Below are positions 7,311 to 15,508 of a stretch of DNA of 22,888 bases, in pieces. Every line of letters starts with the position of its first letter. Within the stretch, counting starts at the first letter, position 1. Source of the stretch: QNZT01 sp964651755 (GTDB lineage: Bacteria > Campylobacterota > Campylobacteria > Campylobacterales > QNZT01); assembly GCA_964651755.1 (NCBI GenBank), contig CAZYZD010000028.1:1-22888 (forward strand), in the 5' to 3' direction. The position numbers and the translations under genes are program-made. The notes beneath the pieces were generated by a model that was given only the letters and a program-made list of their open reading frames with translations, searched no databases and had not been told where the DNA came from.

Positions 7311-8786
7311 TTAAAGATTTTTTGCAAAATAGTTGTTTATTCCGTTTAATATTCCCTTTGCAAGTGCTTTTTGATAGAAAGGATTGAACAGACGCTCTCC
7401 TTCAAGAGGATTGGTGATATATCCTATTTCTACAAGTACCGCAGGCATTTGTGCTCCCACAAGAACCCAAAATGGTGCTTCCCGGACGCCTCCGTCAACG
7501 ATTTTATCATATTTTGAACGGATAGAAGAGAGGATACCGCTTTGGATATCGATAGCAAGTTTGTTGGACTGGACGATTTTGGTACGATTGAGAAAACTAA
7601 GCAAGGTATCCTTTGAAATACGATCCAGATTCATTGCTGAAGCGTTCTCTTTGGCTGCAATACGCTTGGCTTTTTCTGTCTTTGCCGGGGAGAGGAAAAA
7701 AGTTTCTATCCCTTTGAGCGAGAGTTTTTGGGAAGAGGGTGCCGCATTGGCATGGATAGAGATAAAGAGATCCGCTTTTTTTCTGTTGGCAAAATGTGTA
7801 CGTTCCGAGAGTTTCAGGAAGTGATCATCTTCGCGGGTGAGATAAACTTTATATCCCTGCTTTTTCAATAGGACTTTCAACAGTTTAGCAACTTTTAAAA
7901 CAGCGCGTTTCTCCTGGTACTTTTTGTATCCGACTGCTCCTGAGTCCTTGCCGCCGTGTCCGGCATCGATTACAATTGTTTTACTACCTGCATAAATTGC
8001 CTTGTGACTGGATGGTAAAACTGGTTCCGGAAGGGGTACTTGTGCCGGTGTTTCCAGTTTCGGTTTCTTTTTAATCGGCTTAAAGAGTGGTTTCTCTTTT
8101 TTTTGTTTGTGTGCAACCGGTTCATTGTCTACTTGAATAAATAGTGTACCTTTTCGGATAAAGGCTCTGGCATAGATTTTAGTGTCATTTTCAAGTACAA
8201 CACGTACTTTGTTACGTCTGTTTTGTGCAATTTTCGCTTTTTTGATATTGGTAAAAACAAGAGGAGGAGCTTTGAAATTCATATTTGCACGGATATCAAA
8301 AATCTCTTTAAAATTGTTTTTTTGTTTAATATGAAATGAGAGTATATCGTCTGTCTGAATGGGTTGGCTGAATTTAATGATGAGGGTATTTTGATGTACC
8401 TGTACAGAACGTATATTTGGTGCATTATCAAAAAGAAGTTTGGAAGATTTTTGGGATACCGGTTTTGTTCCAGAAAAGAGTTCATTGCTCTTTTTGCCGG
8501 TGAGGGTAAAGAGCTCTTTTTCATAGGTGGAACTGTTCAGACCCAGCAGTTTCTGGCACTTCACAATACCTTTAAGTGTTTGTACTATCGACTTTTTGTC
8601 ATTTTGTACAACAGCGTTGATATAGAAGTTTTCAAGATCATGAAGAATCTGTTTTGTCTGGGATTTGGAAGCGTATGGAATCTTGTTGTAAAGCCCTTCT
8701 ACTTTTTTGTAAAGCGCTGTATCGCCCAGAAGAAGGGTTGCACATAGCAGAAGCAGTGCAACGATTTTATTAATCTTCTTCTCCAT
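7311..8786 (-). CDS. amiA: N-acetylmuramoyl-L-alanine amidase (Amidase_3, periplasmic)
   Basis: A 491-residue protein that begins with a Sec-type signal peptide (hydrophobic IVALLLLCATLLL). A helical region, an AMIN-like beta domain (about 122-222) and a Lys/Pro-rich linker (about 225-262) follow. The catalytic Amidase_3 domain (about 268-490) contains the zinc ligands: His277 in DAGHGG, Glu292 in YQEKRA and His345 in SIHANA, with catalytic Glu453 in VEIGYITNP. It should cleave the amide bond between MurNAc and the stem peptide, as needed for splitting septal murein. Between His345 and Glu453 lies a helical stretch (near ENASAMNLDRISKD) at the position of the autoinhibitory helix of AmiB/AmiC-type enzymes. 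This fits activation by the EnvC-like LytM protein encoded upstream in the same cluster. Its start overlaps the preceding gene by 17 bases, implying translational coupling. The counterpart in C. jejuni is called AmiA. Confidence 0.92.
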   Translation of the reverse strand: MEKKINKIVALLLLCATLLLGDTALYKKVEGLYNKIPYASKSQTKQILHDLENFYINAVVQNDKKSIVQTLKGIVKCQKLLGLNSSTYEKELFTLTGKKSNELFSGTKPVSQKSSKLLFDNAPNIRSVQVHQNTLIIKFSQPIQTDDILSFHIKQKNNFKEIFDIRANMNFKAPPLVFTNIKKAKIAQNRRNKVRVVLENDTKIYARAFIRKGTLFIQVDNEPVAHKQKKEKPLFKPIKKKPKLETPAQVPLPEPVLPSSHKAIYAGSKTIVIDAGHGGKDSGAVGYKKYQEKRAVLKVAKLLKVLLKKQGYKVYLTREDDHFLKLSERTHFANRKKADLFISIHANAAPSSQKLSLKGIETFFLSPAKTEKAKRIAAKENASAMNLDRISKDTLLSFLNRTKIVQSNKLAIDIQSGILSSIRSKYDKIVDGGVREAPFWVLVGAQMPAVLVEIGYITNPLEGERLFNPFYQKALAKGILNGINNYFAKNL

Positions 8787-9864
8787 GTTCCAGTTTTTGC
8801 ATCAGTTCATGAACTGTAATAAGTTTGTCAAGTCTGTAGCCGTTGGCGCCTGTAAAGAAAAGTCCCGTATCGGTATTTCCTTCATATGCATCGGAGAGTC
8901 TGTCCGCAATACAGTATCCTACAGCTCTGGCTTCTTCACCGCTTTTACAGGGTGCAACACAGTTACTGATACAGGCTACTTTCGGTGCAGTATTTTCTTC
9001 GATCATCTCCTGAAGATGTGTTTTAACACCACGTGCGGGAAGTCCGACCGGTGATTTGAAAAGTTTGATATCTTCCTCTTTTGCACTAAGGATAACTTTT
9101 TTAAAGTTTTCATGTGCGTCACACTCATAAGTTCCGATAAATCTGGTTGCCATCTGTACACCGGCACAGCCCATATCCAGAAATTTGTCGATATCGTTTT
9201 TATCCCAGATACCGCCTGCTGCAATAACTGGCATATCTCCCCATTTTTTTGCTTCTTCTATTATCGGAGGAACAATATTTTCAAGCTGATACTCCTCTTC
9301 GAAACATTGTTCATAGGTAAATCCCTGGTGTCCTCCGCTGAGCGGACCTTCGACAATGACAGCATCCGGTATTTTATTGTAGCGTTTCCATTTACGGCAG
9401 ATAAGCTTCAATGCCCTTGCGCTTGAAACGATCGGAATCAGTGCAACATCCGGAAAGTCAACGGTAAATTCCGGCATATTGGTAGGGATTCCCGCTCCAG
9501 TGATGATAATATCGGCACCCGCTTCACAGGAGTCTCTGACAATACGCCCGTAATCGTTGCTTGCGTATAGTACATTGGAAGCCAACGGCTTGTTTCCGCA
9601 TATCTTTCTGGCATTTTTGAAAATCTGTATAAGACTCTCTTTTGAGTAGAAGTTCTCTTCATGATAAGGACGGTTTTGTACCAGTTTTTGGGTAAAATGT
9701 TTATTGTCATAATAGCCCGTACCTACAGAACTGATAACGCCCAGTCCACCCTCTTTGGAAACAGTTCCCGCCAGTCTGTCCCAGCTGATACCAACACCCA
9801 TACCACCTTGAATGATAGGCTTTTCAATCGTATATTTACCGATCTGCATAGGTTTAAATGCCAT
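8770..9864 (-). CDS. NMO/2-nitropropane dioxygenase-like FMN-dependent oxidoreductase
   Basis: A 364-residue TIM-barrel flavoprotein of the nitronate monooxygenase family. It opens with PIIQGGMGVGIS (FMN-binding N-terminal strand) and has the SGGHQG motif with His179, equivalent to the active-site His of class I nitronate monooxygenases. The phosphate-binding region is PVIAAGGIWD followed by GVQMATRF. An unusual feature is a Cys-rich segment near the C-terminus (Cys298, 302, 306 and 318), seen from memory in a subgroup annotated only as NAD(P)H-dependent flavin oxidoreductase. Whether it holds metal is unknown, and true nitronate activity is not established. The ATG directly abuts the tyrS stop (TAAATG), with AAAGG a few bases upstream inside tyrS, so the two are translationally coupled. 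The 3' end overlaps the amidase start by 17 bases. Confidence 0.85.
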   Translation of the reverse strand: MAFKPMQIGKYTIEKPIIQGGMGVGISWDRLAGTVSKEGGLGVISSVGTGYYDNKHFTQKLVQNRPYHEENFYSKESLIQIFKNARKICGNKPLASNVLYASNDYGRIVRDSCEAGADIIITGAGIPTNMPEFTVDFPDVALIPIVSSARALKLICRKWKRYNKIPDAVIVEGPLSGGHQGFTYEQCFEEEYQLENIVPPIIEEAKKWGDMPVIAAGGIWDKNDIDKFLDMGCAGVQMATRFIGTYECDAHENFKKVILSAKEEDIKLFKSPVGLPARGVKTHLQEMIEENTAPKVACISNCVAPCKSGEEARAVGYCIADRLSDAYEGNTDTGLFFTGANGYRLDKLITVHELMQKLEHGEED

Positions 9865-11085
9865 TTAGTCTACCTTTATTTTTGCAAATTTTCGTTTACC
9901 AACCTGGACAATATATTCACCGTTTTCGAGTTTTAATTGTTCATCCTGGATTTTTTCCTGATTGATTTTAACAGCACCTTGCTTAATATCCCGTCTTGCT
10001 TGAGAGGTGGAAGGTTCAAGTTTTGCTTCAGTGAGTACTTTTGCTATCCATACAGGACCTTCAAATGAAAATTCGGGCATTTCAGTAGGAATATCTTTTT
10101 GCTTATGGACTCTGTCAAACTCCTCTTTTGCAGCAGTTGCAGCTTCGGGAGTGTGATAACGTGCAACGATCTCCTGTGCAAGCGCCTCTTTCGCGGCTTT
10201 TGGATGTACAGCACCGCTTTGTACATCTTCTTTGAGTTTTGTGATCTCTTCTAGAGATTTACTGCTGAGAAGTTCATAATAACGCCACATCAGATCGTCG
10301 CTTATACTGAGCATTTTACCGAACATAGTTCCAGGATCTTCCGTAACACCGATGTAATTTCCCAGAGATTTACTCATTTTATTGATACCGTCAAGACCTT
10401 CCAGCAGCGGCATCATCAAAACTGCCTGTTGTTTGCCGACATTGTATGTTCTCTGAAGCTGTCGTCCCATCAAAAGATTGAATTTCTGGTCTGTTCCTCC
10501 CAGTTCGATATCTGATTTTAATGCAACAGAGTCATAGCCTTGCAGCAGTGGATAGAGAAATTCGCTGATGGAGATGGGTGTTTCGCTTTTAAATCTTTTG
10601 TGAAAATCATCACGTTCCAGCATCCGGGCAACGTTAAATGTAGTAGTCAGTTCGACGATTCCTTTCGCACCAAGTTTGTCCAGCCATTCAGAGTTAAATA
10701 CAATCTCTGTCTTTTGAGGATCCAGAATTTTGAAAACCTGTTCTTTGTAGGATTTTGCATTTTCCAGAACAGTCTCTCTGTCCAGTGGTTTTCGGGTGAC
10801 ATTTTTTCCTGTCGGATCGCCTATCATACCTGTAAAATCACCGATCAGAAACTGTACAACTCCTCCAAATTTCTGAAAAGTTGCCAGCTTCTGCATCAAA
10901 ACAGTGTGCCCGAGGTGCAGATCCGGCGCTGTTGGATCAAATCCTGCTTTGACATAGTAGTGTTCTCCTGTTTGGAGATAGTGTTCGAGCAGGCTTTTAA
11001 TACGCTCTTCGTCGATAACTTCTGCAATTCCTCTTTTTATTTCATTGAGTGCGGTCTCTAATTCAAACAATCTTTTTCCTTTCAC
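9865..11085 (-). CDS. tyrS: tyrosyl-tRNA synthetase
   Basis: Class I aminoacyl-tRNA synthetase that charges tRNA-Tyr. Of 406 residues, the Rossmann catalytic domain contains YVKAGFDPTAPDLHLGH with HLGH at 57-60 (HIGH box), the tyrosine-pocket region LQGYDSVAL, GGTDQKFN, and the KMSKS loop at 236-240. A C-terminal S4 RNA-binding domain (about 345-406) ends the protein. The longest frame starts with GTG at 11085, overlapping the spoT stop as GTGA, but no Shine-Dalgarno is in front of it. Five codons on, TTG at 11070 has AAAGGA six bases upstream and is a strong alternative start, which would begin the protein at residue 6. Either start implies coupling to spoT. Confidence 0.96.
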   Translation of the reverse strand: MKGKRLFELETALNEIKRGIAEVIDEERIKSLLEHYLQTGEHYYVKAGFDPTAPDLHLGHTVLMQKLATFQKFGGVVQFLIGDFTGMIGDPTGKNVTRKPLDRETVLENAKSYKEQVFKILDPQKTEIVFNSEWLDKLGAKGIVELTTTFNVARMLERDDFHKRFKSETPISISEFLYPLLQGYDSVALKSDIELGGTDQKFNLLMGRQLQRTYNVGKQQAVLMMPLLEGLDGINKMSKSLGNYIGVTEDPGTMFGKMLSISDDLMWRYYELLSSKSLEEITKLKEDVQSGAVHPKAAKEALAQEIVARYHTPEAATAAKEEFDRVHKQKDIPTEMPEFSFEGPVWIAKVLTEAKLEPSTSQARRDIKQGAVKINQEKIQDEQLKLENGEYIVQVGKRKFAKIKVD

Positions 11086-13241
11086 TTTTTATAAGCATCA
11101 TTGAGCGGCATAAATTCAATGATCTTATATTTTTTATTGGTATAGTTGACAAGTTTATCTTTTGATTTTGGTGGAATATCTACAACCATTTCAAAATAAT
11201 CAGCCTGTGAATTTTCACTTCGGTTGAGATTTATTGTCAATAAATCTACGCCGATTTTAGCCAAAAAGAGTAAAAAAGCGGCTAAAGAACCTTTTTTATT
11301 TTCGATACTGACAATCAGTTTATAATGTTCCGGTCTGTCTGTGGACCAGCGTACAAAAACCATCGGTTTATGCTCTTCCATAAGTGCGTTTGCAGTGGAA
11401 CAGAATTTATGATGTACTGTTACTTCGTTACCTTTTTTAAAAGCGACGATCTCATCTCCCCGCCGCGGATGACAGCAATAATCGAACAATACTTTGGAGT
11501 AGTGCTGTGTGCCGTAAAGAACAATATTGTCAAAAACCTGTTTTTTAAGGGCATACTTTTTAAAAGCAGAGATAATAGGAATAAACTTTGTATCGGCAAG
11601 CAGTCTCTTTTTGAGCTGATAGATATTTTCCTGCAGATTTTGCGGATCGTTGGCTGCTTTATGAATATTTTTATATGCGTCGGTACTGTCAAGAAAAGGT
11701 TTCAATACTTTATATTTGAGATTGAAAACACCCAGCAGGATATTGACAGCGGTCAGTTTGTCCAGCTCTTTACGTTTGTGGTTACAGTTGATACGCATGG
11801 CATTTTTCGCTTTTGCTGTTTTGACCTGCTCAATCCAGGAGCAGCGCAGTACCGGATCGGGGGAGAGTTCTATTCTGATAATATCACCGTTTTTGAGTTC
11901 TGTCAGAAGGGGTACGCGTTTTTTGTTGATATAAGCGGCTTTGGTATGATCCCCGATTTCGGTATGCACTGCATAAGCAAAGTCAAGTGCGGTAGCGCCC
12001 AGCGGCAGGTTGAAAACATCTCCTTTGGGAGAGTAGACTGAAATATCGGCGCTGTAGAGATCATCTTTGGCAAGCTGGTACATATGCTCGATATTTTCAC
12101 CAACTTCACTCTGCGTCCGCAGATCGTTGAGCCAGGTAAGTTTTGGTGAAAGTCCTTCATGACCTTTGTATTTCCAGTGTGATGCAACACCCAGTTCGGC
12201 TGTTTTGTGCATATCGAAAGTACGTATCTGTGTTTCAAAAATCGAAGAGTCGCTGAAAACGGTGGTATGAATCGTTTGATATCCGTTGTCTTTGGGTACA
12301 GCGATATAATCTTTAAAACGCGAAATAAGCGGTTTGAAGTTCTGGTGCAAGATACCAAGTACTTTATAACAGTCCAGCGGTGACTTTGCTAGAATCCTGA
12401 TTGCCATCAAGTCGAGTACCTCTTCGATGGAGACACCTTTACGCTGCATCTTCATGTAGATAGAGTAGGGGTGCTTGATACGTTTGTGTATTTGAAATTC
12501 GCCGTCGATGAAACCGTTTTTGAGCATCAGAGTTTTTACTTTTGAGATAAAGTTGTTTAACTCCAGTAAAAAACGCTGTTCATTTTGCTGAAGGTAACTG
12601 TTGATCTTTTGATACTCTTCCGGAAAAAGATAGAAAAAGCTGAGATCTTCAAGTGTGTTTTTGATAGTGGCAATACCCAGACGGTGGGCAATAGGTACAT
12701 AAACAACCAGTGTCTCTTCTGAAATACGGCGTTGTTTTTCAGGTTTCAGGGCGTCGAGTGTGAGCATATTGTGCAGACGGTCGCATAGTTTGATTACCAG
12801 TACCCTGACATCATCGATCGAAGCGATCAGCATTTTTCTGAAAGAGAGTGCAGAAGTGATGAGTTTTTCATCCGAAGAGGATGGGATTAACTCTTCATCT
12901 CTGATCTCTGTGATTTTTGTCAATCCCTCTACAAGATGGGCAACGGATTTGGAGAATTCTTTTTCGATTTCACTGATATCGCAGTGTGTATCTTCAATAA
13001 CATCATGAAGGAGGGCAGAGATTACCATTTCATCATCCCCGCCGACAAACGAAGTGATGACAGCGACAAGAATAGGATGGATAATATAGGGTTCGCCGCT
13101 CTTTCGTACCTGATGTTTATGGTACGTTTCAGCAAAAGCGACAGCTTTATGGATTTTTGGACTATCGGTAAAGCTATAGAGCAGATCTGTAGCCTCTTTG
13201 ACAGAGGTGATGTGTTGAATCTGTTCTATAAATTTAACCAA
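11082..13241 (-). CDS. spoT: bifunctional (p)ppGpp synthetase/hydrolase, RelA/SpoT family
   Basis: A 719-residue long RSH enzyme and probably the main source of the stringent-response alarmone. The HD hydrolase domain lies at about 30-160 (HPILVA, HD at 79-80 in LLHDVIEDT). The synthetase domain, about 240-350, contains RFKDYIA (308-311) and NGYQTIHT. The RxKD charge motif is that of bifunctional Rel/SpoT rather than the ExDD of mono-functional RelA. A TGS domain follows at about 400-460 (ISVYSPKGDVF), then a helical region, a Cys/His segment (YCCHPRRGDEI) and a C-terminal ACT domain at about 645-712. The start is TTG at 13241, directly inside a run of nine Ts (13240-13248). CAGG seven bases upstream is the Shine-Dalgarno, and no ATG is available before residue 72. 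Only 12 bases separate it from the rpoZ stop. Confidence 0.95.
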   Translation of the reverse strand: MVKFIEQIQHITSVKEATDLLYSFTDSPKIHKAVAFAETYHKHQVRKSGEPYIIHPILVAVITSFVGGDDEMVISALLHDVIEDTHCDISEIEKEFSKSVAHLVEGLTKITEIRDEELIPSSSDEKLITSALSFRKMLIASIDDVRVLVIKLCDRLHNMLTLDALKPEKQRRISEETLVVYVPIAHRLGIATIKNTLEDLSFFYLFPEEYQKINSYLQQNEQRFLLELNNFISKVKTLMLKNGFIDGEFQIHKRIKHPYSIYMKMQRKGVSIEEVLDLMAIRILAKSPLDCYKVLGILHQNFKPLISRFKDYIAVPKDNGYQTIHTTVFSDSSIFETQIRTFDMHKTAELGVASHWKYKGHEGLSPKLTWLNDLRTQSEVGENIEHMYQLAKDDLYSADISVYSPKGDVFNLPLGATALDFAYAVHTEIGDHTKAAYINKKRVPLLTELKNGDIIRIELSPDPVLRCSWIEQVKTAKAKNAMRINCNHKRKELDKLTAVNILLGVFNLKYKVLKPFLDSTDAYKNIHKAANDPQNLQENIYQLKKRLLADTKFIPIISAFKKYALKKQVFDNIVLYGTQHYSKVLFDYCCHPRRGDEIVAFKKGNEVTVHHKFCSTANALMEEHKPMVFVRWSTDRPEHYKLIVSIENKKGSLAAFLLFLAKIGVDLLTINLNRSENSQADYFEMVVDIPPKSKDKLVNYTNKKYKIIEFMPLNDAYKK

Positions 13242-13253
13242 AAAAAAACCTGA

Positions 13254-13466
13254 TTATTCTTCTATGATTTTATCTAACTGGATTAGACCTTCCGCGATTT
13301 CCTGAAGTGCGATATCTGTAAGCTTTTGAATATTTTTATCTGCTTTGATAAGCGGCTCAGCACCTTCTGAAAGTTCGTTGGCCCGTTTTGCGACCATCAG
13401 TGAGAGAACATAATGATCATCTCCTGCATTTTTGAGTGCGGTTGCAATTACTTTTTCAAGTCTCAT
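13254..13466 (-). CDS. rpoZ: RNA polymerase omega subunit
   Basis: This 70-residue protein begins MRLEKVIATALK and contains YVLSLMVAKRANEL, the conserved core of omega (helices around the RANEL motif that clamp the beta-prime C-terminus). Omega aids assembly of RNA polymerase and, in some bacteria, its response to ppGpp. That makes its place directly before spoT notable and widely conserved. ATG at 13466 is preceded by AAGGGA at a good spacing. The gap to the upstream pyrH gene is 29 bases. Confidence 0.95.
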   Translation of the reverse strand: MRLEKVIATALKNAGDDHYVLSLMVAKRANELSEGAEPLIKADKNIQKLTDIALQEIAEGLIQLDKIIEE

Positions 13467-13495
13467 ATATTTTTCCCTTCTTTATTTATTATAGT

Positions 13496-14209
13496 TTAGT
13501 TTTGTACGATAGAACAGTTGGACATATCCCCGTTTACGATACGCAGCAGATTTCCCGGTTCGAACATATTACAAACGACAATCGGCAATGCGTTGTCTTT
13601 TGCCAGTGCAATGGAGGTATCGTCCATCACTTTGATATGGTCTTTGAGTGCCTGATCATAACTCAATACATCGAGTTTTTTGGCATCCTCATATTTGTTC
13701 GGGTCTTTGTCATAAACCCCGTTTACTTTGGTTGCTTTGATAATCATCGAAGCACCGATTTCTACTGCACGAAGTGTCGCTGCAGTATCTGTGGTAAAAA
13801 ATGGATTTCCTGTTCCTGCGGCAAAAATGACAACCCTTCCTTTTTCAAGATGGCGCTTTGCACGTCTGACAATAAAAGTCTCACATATCTGTTCCATTTT
13901 AATAGCACTCTGTACTCTTGCATACAGACCGTTATGCTCGAGTGCTTCCTGCATAGCAACTGCATTGATAACAGTAGCAAGCATGCCCATATAGTCACCG
14001 CTGGTTCTTTTGATAATACCATCCTGTGCAGCTGTTACGCCGCGGATAATATTTCCGCCGCCGATTACAATACCGACTTCAATATTGTTACGGATCAGAT
14101 TTTCGATTTCGTCAGCAATATATTTGAGTATGCCTGTATCGATACCATAGCCTTTATCACCTGAAAGTGCTTCACCGGAAAATTTAACTAATACTCTTTT
14201 TCTCACCAT
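13496..14209 (-). CDS. pyrH: UMP kinase
   Basis: A 237-residue amino-acid-kinase-fold enzyme that phosphorylates UMP to UDP in pyrimidine nucleotide synthesis. Landmarks are the N-terminal VLVKFSGEAL (nucleotide binding), GIVIGGGNIIRG, DYMGMLATVINA (UMP binding and subunit contact), GTGNPFFTTDTAA and KATKVNGVYDKDP. Length and motifs are as usual for bacterial PyrH, which forms hexamers and is regulated by GTP and UTP. The start is ATG at 14209 with GGGGAT just before it. It is the first gene after the only sizeable gap in the cluster and probably has its own promoter, with a 14-bp palindrome at 14242-14255. Confidence 0.97.
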   Translation of the reverse strand: MVRKRVLVKFSGEALSGDKGYGIDTGILKYIADEIENLIRNNIEVGIVIGGGNIIRGVTAAQDGIIKRTSGDYMGMLATVINAVAMQEALEHNGLYARVQSAIKMEQICETFIVRRAKRHLEKGRVVIFAAGTGNPFFTTDTAATLRAVEIGASMIIKATKVNGVYDKDPNKYEDAKKLDVLSYDQALKDHIKVMDDTSIALAKDNALPIVVCNMFEPGNLLRIVNGDMSNCSIVQN

Positions 14210-14230
14210 ATATCCCCAAAATTTCTTTGT

Positions 14231-14255
14231 ATTTTACACAAAGTTCTTAAGAACT
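14231..14255 (-). promoter_or_regulatory. candidate pyrH promoter with 14-bp palindromic operator-like site
   Basis: AGTTCTTAAGAACT (14242-14255) is a perfect 14-bp palindrome. Directly downstream on the minus strand lies TGTGTAAAAT, with TAAAAT at 14236-14231 as a possible extended -10 box. This would place a transcript start about 15 bases before the pyrH ATG. The palindrome would fill the spacer between -35 and -10, where a repressor dimer would block polymerase. No regulator can be named. Confidence 0.35.
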
Positions 14256-14263
14256 ATATTAAA

Positions 14264-14289
14264 GTACGGTAAACAGGGCGTTAACGTAC
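14264..14289. repeat. imperfect hairpin downstream of the EnvC-like gene
   Basis: GTACGGTAAAC and GTTAACGTAC pair over ten bases with one bulge and one mismatch around a 5-base AGGGC loop, starting 4 bases past the stop codon of the LytM gene. The minus-strand sequence after it is CTTTAATAT, too poor in T for a confident intrinsic terminator. It may partly attenuate read-through into pyrH or protect the mRNA end. Confidence 0.3.
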
Positions 14290-14293
14290 GATT

Positions 14294-15499
14294 TTAACGG
14301 ATCAATTCCATAGGGTTGATATGCTTTTCCTGTTGTGTTACTTCAAAAGTCAGTGTATTGTTGACACGCCCCAGTGCATAGGCTTTTTTCACTTTTTTAC
14401 CTACTTTGATAGTTGGTGCGATTTTATTGAGATGCGCATAAATAGTATGCAGTTTTCCAGGATGCTCAACAATGACAACATAATCCAGCATCGGTATTTT
14501 CGAGGCATAAACAACTTTCCCCGGTAAAATATTACGTACGACAGCATTTGAAGATTTTGGTTTGAGTGTTACCGATTCATTGAAGATTTTTATTTTGTAA
14601 ATCGGGTCAACAAATGTACCGAATTTTTGGACGATACTATACTCTTTAAGAGGGGCAATCGTCTTTTTTCCTTTATATTTTGCAATAGTTCCTTTTTGAT
14701 AGGAAGAGCCTATTTGCCGTACGTTGATATTGTCTGTTTTGGTGGGTTTGATACGTGTTTGTTCCAGCTTTTTACGCGTAATATGCAGCGTGTTCAGTGT
14801 CTTTGCAAGACTCTTTTTCTCCTTTCGGATACGAAGCAGTTTTTGGGTATAGCGCTTCTTTTTGTTGCGCAGATTTCGTACTGTTTCACTCTGAAGGTTT
14901 TGCAAATGTGTAAGGCGTTTTTGTTCTTTTTCCAGTTTCGCAAGTTTTTCGCGTGTTTTCTGAAGTTCTGTCTGGATCAGAACACGATTTTTCTGTAACT
15001 TTTCAAAACGGGTTTTTGTTTTCAGAAACTTCTCTCTTAAAAGTTTTCGGTAGCGTTTCAGAACCTCTTTAAATACCAGCTGTTCACTGTTTTGCTCAAA
15101 AGCGTTCTGTACTCTGTGGTCATCACTTTCACCGGAAATCATACTCAGTGCAATCTCCTGTGAAAGCAGGGATGAGAGTTTTTTATTGACTTCATTCTCT
15201 TTTTTCTTCAGTTTGTTATAGAGTGTTTCGAGTTTTTTGAGTTTACCGCTTTTGAGATTCAGGGATTTTTTGAGACTTTTGATTTTTGCTTCACTATCAG
15301 ATATCTCTTTTTTGAGCTGAGTTAGTTTTTTATCCTGCTGGGTGATCTCTTTTGCTAGTTGACTGAGTTTTCTGGAAACCTCTTTTTCCTGTACTTTTTT
15401 GGTGTGCATTTCTGACTTTGTTTTTGCTATTTTGTCATCTATGGCGCCGTGGCTATAGGCAATACAAAGTAGCAGGAGTACAGTAAAACGGTTCAACAT
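14294..15499 (-). CDS. EnvC-like murein hydrolase activator (coiled coil plus degenerate LytM/M23)
   Basis: A 401-residue periplasmic protein with a signal peptide (FTVLLLLCIAYSHGA). A very long Lys/Glu/Leu-rich coiled coil follows (about 22-130 and 145-250), then a LytM (peptidase M23) fold at about 286-401. Active M23 enzymes need HxxxD and HxH. Here His356 of YAHL remains, but the final histidine is replaced (TLTFEV, Thr384 for His) and the first His/Asp pair is absent, so it should not be catalytic. This is the pattern of EnvC, which binds FtsX through its coiled coil and switches on zinc amidases with its LytM domain. The partner genes ftsX and ftsE lie immediately upstream (9-base gap) and a suitable amidase gene is at 7311-8786. 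ATG at 15499 is preceded by AAGAGA. C. jejuni has an M23-family gene at the same place. Confidence 0.88.
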   Translation of the reverse strand: MLNRFTVLLLLCIAYSHGAIDDKIAKTKSEMHTKKVQEKEVSRKLSQLAKEITQQDKKLTQLKKEISDSEAKIKSLKKSLNLKSGKLKKLETLYNKLKKKENEVNKKLSSLLSQEIALSMISGESDDHRVQNAFEQNSEQLVFKEVLKRYRKLLREKFLKTKTRFEKLQKNRVLIQTELQKTREKLAKLEKEQKRLTHLQNLQSETVRNLRNKKKRYTQKLLRIRKEKKSLAKTLNTLHITRKKLEQTRIKPTKTDNINVRQIGSSYQKGTIAKYKGKKTIAPLKEYSIVQKFGTFVDPIYKIKIFNESVTLKPKSSNAVVRNILPGKVVYASKIPMLDYVVIVEHPGKLHTIYAHLNKIAPTIKVGKKVKKAYALGRVNNTLTFEVTQQEKHINPMELIR

Positions 15500-15508
15500 A
15501 GTGTTCTC

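Noticed and set aside
11325..12041. A 238-codon plus-strand open frame opposite spoT
   Set aside because: Cys/Phe-rich translation typical of antisense frames, and spoT is a full-length, motif-complete gene.
13436..14164. A 242-codon plus-strand open frame opposite pyrH
   Set aside because: Shadow of pyrH; composition is antisense-like and no family is recognisable.
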